DNA from: an uncultured Bacilli bacterium
GTDB taxonomy: Bacteria; Bacillota_I; Bacilli_A; RF39; UBA660
DNA: 25,200 nt
Reading direction: 5' to 3'
Assembly (NCBI GenBank): GCA_944363895.1
Contig: CALVVP010000043.1
Location: forward strand, 1 to 25,200
The notes below the pieces were generated by a model that was not told the origin of the DNA, did no database searches, and was given only the letters and a program-made list of their open reading frames with translations. Made by a program: the position numbers and the translations under genes. This document shows positions 22,849 to 25,200 of this stretch, piece by piece. Within the stretch, counting starts at the first letter, position 1. Each line of letters begins with the position of its first letter.

Positions 22849-25200
22849 ATGAAAATGAAAGTTAATAAAAACTGTCTATTAAATATTCTAACACTTAAAT
22901 TAGCAAACTGCAAACCTGGGGGGGGGGGCAAAATCTTTATAAAATAAGACCAAAATATGGTTTTACGCTTATTGAATTATTAGGAGTATTAATTATATTA
23001 GCGGTAATAGCTTTAATTACTTTTCCTGTTATCGATAATTCGATTAAAAATAGCCGCGAAAAATCTTTAGAAAGAACAATCGATGCGATTGAAGAGGCAG
23101 CCTATCGTTATAGTATTGAAAATGATATAGGATATCCAAGTGAACAACAAGCTCTTTATTTGAGTGATATTCAAAGTAAGGGCTTTTTATCGTCTTCAAT
23201 AATTAATCCTGTTACCAATGAAGAATTATCAGGATGTGTCTGGTATTATTGGGTTACAAATTATAATCAATATATCTTTGAATATGATATGGAATGTGTC
23301 AAAGTTGATACTGAACCAGTAATTAATATTGCTTATGATGAAAGTTTAATTAATACTAATGGTTGGGCGAAAGAAAATATTGCAGTTACATTAAGTGGTA
23401 ATGGTGAGATAAAATATTGTCTATCTAGTAGTGAATGTGAACCAAATGAAATCGTGGAAACAGGTAACAATACTAAATTTATTACAACTGAAGGAACATC
23501 TTATCTATGTGCCTTAACTACCAATAGTTTAGGAAGTAGTAACAAAGAATGTCAAAGTTTTAACTTAGATAAAACATTGCCAACAATCAATAATGTTGGT
23601 GACTTAACAGTCAACCTTAATGAACCGGTAAATTTAAGTAGTGGAGTAACATATAATGATGCTTTATCCGGAATCGATGGGGAATTAAGTATTACTCCGT
23701 CAACAATTGATACAAGTACAGTTGGCACAAAACAAGTGACATATCAAGTTCAAGATATGGCTGGTAATGTAAGAGAAATAGTCAGAAATATTATCGTCGA
23801 TGCCGAAGCTCCAACCATTGTCTTTAGTTTAGTGGATAGTAGTGCTATTAATAGTAATGATTGGGCAAAGAGTAATTTTTATATAAGGGCAACTATAACA
23901 GATAATAGTGGTAGTGGCATAGCAAGCTCAAGTAGTTGTGCAACGAATAGTAGTAGTGAATGTACACCAAGTGCAAGTTTTACAGGAACTACTAAAGATT
24001 TCTATATTGAAGCAGAAGGAAGTAACCGAGCATGTATATCTGTTACTGATAACAACAATAAAACAACCAAAGTATGTAGTGATACTTACAATTTGGATAA
24101 AACTGTTCCAACATCTGGTACGGCAACATTTGTTGGTACTTTAGGAAGTAATGATTGGTATACTACTAATGTTATCGTTAATGTGGCAAATGGAAGCGAT
24201 AGTTTATCCGGTCATGATAGTACAAGTACTAATATCGCAAGTATTACATCTAATACTGCTGGAACAATAGTAACTATCACAACTACCGATTTAGCTGGCA
24301 ATTCAGCTTCAAGAAATTACACAATTAAAGTTGACAAAGATAGTCCAAACTTAGTGGCAAAAGATGGTGTAGTAGAAATTACCAAGGGTGATAGTAATGT
24401 TGTCAGTAATTACTTTACTGAGAATTATGGTATCAGTGGAGGAAGTATGTCATGTACGCCAACTAATACAAGTGGTTTAACAACAGGAACACAAACTTTA
24501 AGATGTACTGCAACTGGTGGTAATGGCTTAACAACAACAGCAACTAAACAAATAACAGTCAATCCTGATACTTATTTTGTATCAGATACAAGTGGGGCAA
24601 ATATTCCCGAATTATTAACGAATATGATACCTATTGTATATGATGGTACGAATTGGATATATTCAGATGGAACACAAGAAAATTGGTATAGTTATGACGA
24701 AAAATCATGGGCTAATGCAGTGGTATTAAATAGTGGCGTAAGTAAAAGTGTAGGCCAAACAATCAGCGAAAGTGAAATAGCCTTATGGTATGTGTGGATA
24801 CCAAGATATAAATATCAATTGTTTAATGCTAATAATGGAAGTGTGGCAGCCCAATTAATTAATGTAGAATTTGAAAGTGGAACAGCTACTACCGGAACAG
24901 TATCGTGTACCGATGCTGTAAGTGGCTCAGGAAGTAGTAGTGAAACATGTACAAATGCAAGTAATGGCAATTGGTATACGCATCCCGCATTCACATTTGG
25001 TGATGAAGAAGTAACCGGCTTTTGGGTCGGGAAATTTGAAGTAAGTGGAAGCACTAGTACAATTACAATCAAGCCAGGAGTGCAAAGTTTAAGAAGTACA
25101 ACAGTGTCAGCATTCTTCACGGCAATTCAAAACATGAGAACAACATATAGTTTAAGTGGAGATAGTCACATGATGAAGAATATGGAATGGGGAGCAGTAG
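22849..25200 (+). CDS. Phase-variable type IV prepilin-like surface protein (off by tract length; 3' end outside window)
   Basis: The ATG at 22849 reads MKMKVNKNCLLN onward into a run of 11 G (22918-22928) and stops at TAA 22945-22947 after 32 residues. The frame two bases out of phase (codon positions divisible by 3) is open from 22899 to the window end, more than 760 codons, and has no ATG, GTG or TTG before its prepilin motif G-FTLIELLGVLIILAVIAL at 22959. With 9 or 12 G the two frames join, giving a 37-38 residue leader. After the pilin helix (to about 23130) come cysteine-containing Ig-like modules, each with an NxxWxxxN-type start (near 23365, 23860 and 24150) and ends such as DMAGN and DLAGN. 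From about 24560 a different domain begins (ALWYVWIPRYKY, GFWVGKFEVSG, MKNMEWGAV), resembling FGE/C-type-lectin folds. Likely a surface adhesin or pilus-tip protein. Confidence 0.72.
22918..22928 (+). repeat. Homopolymeric G11 tract (contingency-locus candidate)
   Basis: An uninterrupted run of 11 G in a very AT-rich context, the only such run in the window. It lies between the start codon and the prepilin cleavage motif, 69 nt into the frame. Confidence 0.9.

Noticed and set aside
23938..24144. Short rightward open frame
   Set aside because: It overlaps the long prepilin frame in another phase and has low-complexity composition; it is a shadow.
24815..25120. Leftward 101-codon open frame
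   Set aside because: Antisense shadow of the prepilin-like gene with no ribosome binding site and an unlikely composition.
1..25200. CRISPR arrays, rRNA genes, prophage structural genes
   Set aside because: No regularly spaced repeats, rRNA sequence or phage morphogenesis genes were seen on reading through.

Overview
The window is AT-rich (roughly 25-30% G+C by eye) and uses the standard bacterial code: tryptophan is TGG throughout and TGA is a rare stop. SpoVG, SepF, DivIVA, a SigK-type sporulation sigma factor with its pro-sequence, two T-box leaders, a U32 peptidase pair and a YmfF/YmfH-type M16 pair all point to a low-GC Firmicute. I infer an uncultured, possibly gut-associated Bacilli/Erysipelotrichia-like lineage; the sequence does not allow a firmer name.

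1-4900: the 3' part of spoVG, then a tightly joined pair of U32 proteins resembling TrhP1/TrhP2 (tRNA U34 hydroxylation). An intact ISLre2-type insertion sequence (2261-3839) with 24-bp perfect inverted repeats follows, its left end falling on the trhP2 stop codon. Beyond it a consensus promoter and a very compact glycine T-box lead an operon of an unrecognised 290-residue protein and glycyl-tRNA synthetase. 6290-10640: a compressed division cluster, sepF-divIVA, then a canonical isoleucine T-box and an isoleucyl-tRNA synthetase whose HIGH-type signature reads GIHH.

10640-18625: a BRO/DinD-like gene remnant behind a promoter carrying an SOS-box-like operator; a YdcF/SanA-type membrane protein; a small anchored hypothetical protein with a structured leader; a leftward M16 pair; rightward sigK, an ABC exporter and a membrane-anchored NagZ-type beta-N-acetylhexosaminidase. 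18625-20240 is accessory-looking: tandem promoters, a folded RNA of about 160 nt, a two-gene module that looks like a Panacea (DUF4065) antitoxin with a PemK/MazF-like toxin, and a leftward tRNA-Lys(CTT). Then secG, cardiolipin synthase and two small XRE-type regulators.

22791-25200: the most striking locus. A strong promoter and ribosome binding site drive a start codon followed by a run of 11 G, after which a long open frame begins with a type IV prepilin motif (G-FTLIE) and runs off the window as a large Ig-like surface protein with a lectin/FGE-like C-terminal region. With 11 G the start is out of frame and ends 33 codons in; 9 or 12 G would join them. This is the signature of a phase-variable pilin/adhesin switched by slipped-strand mispairing, though an assembly error in the tract must be excluded.
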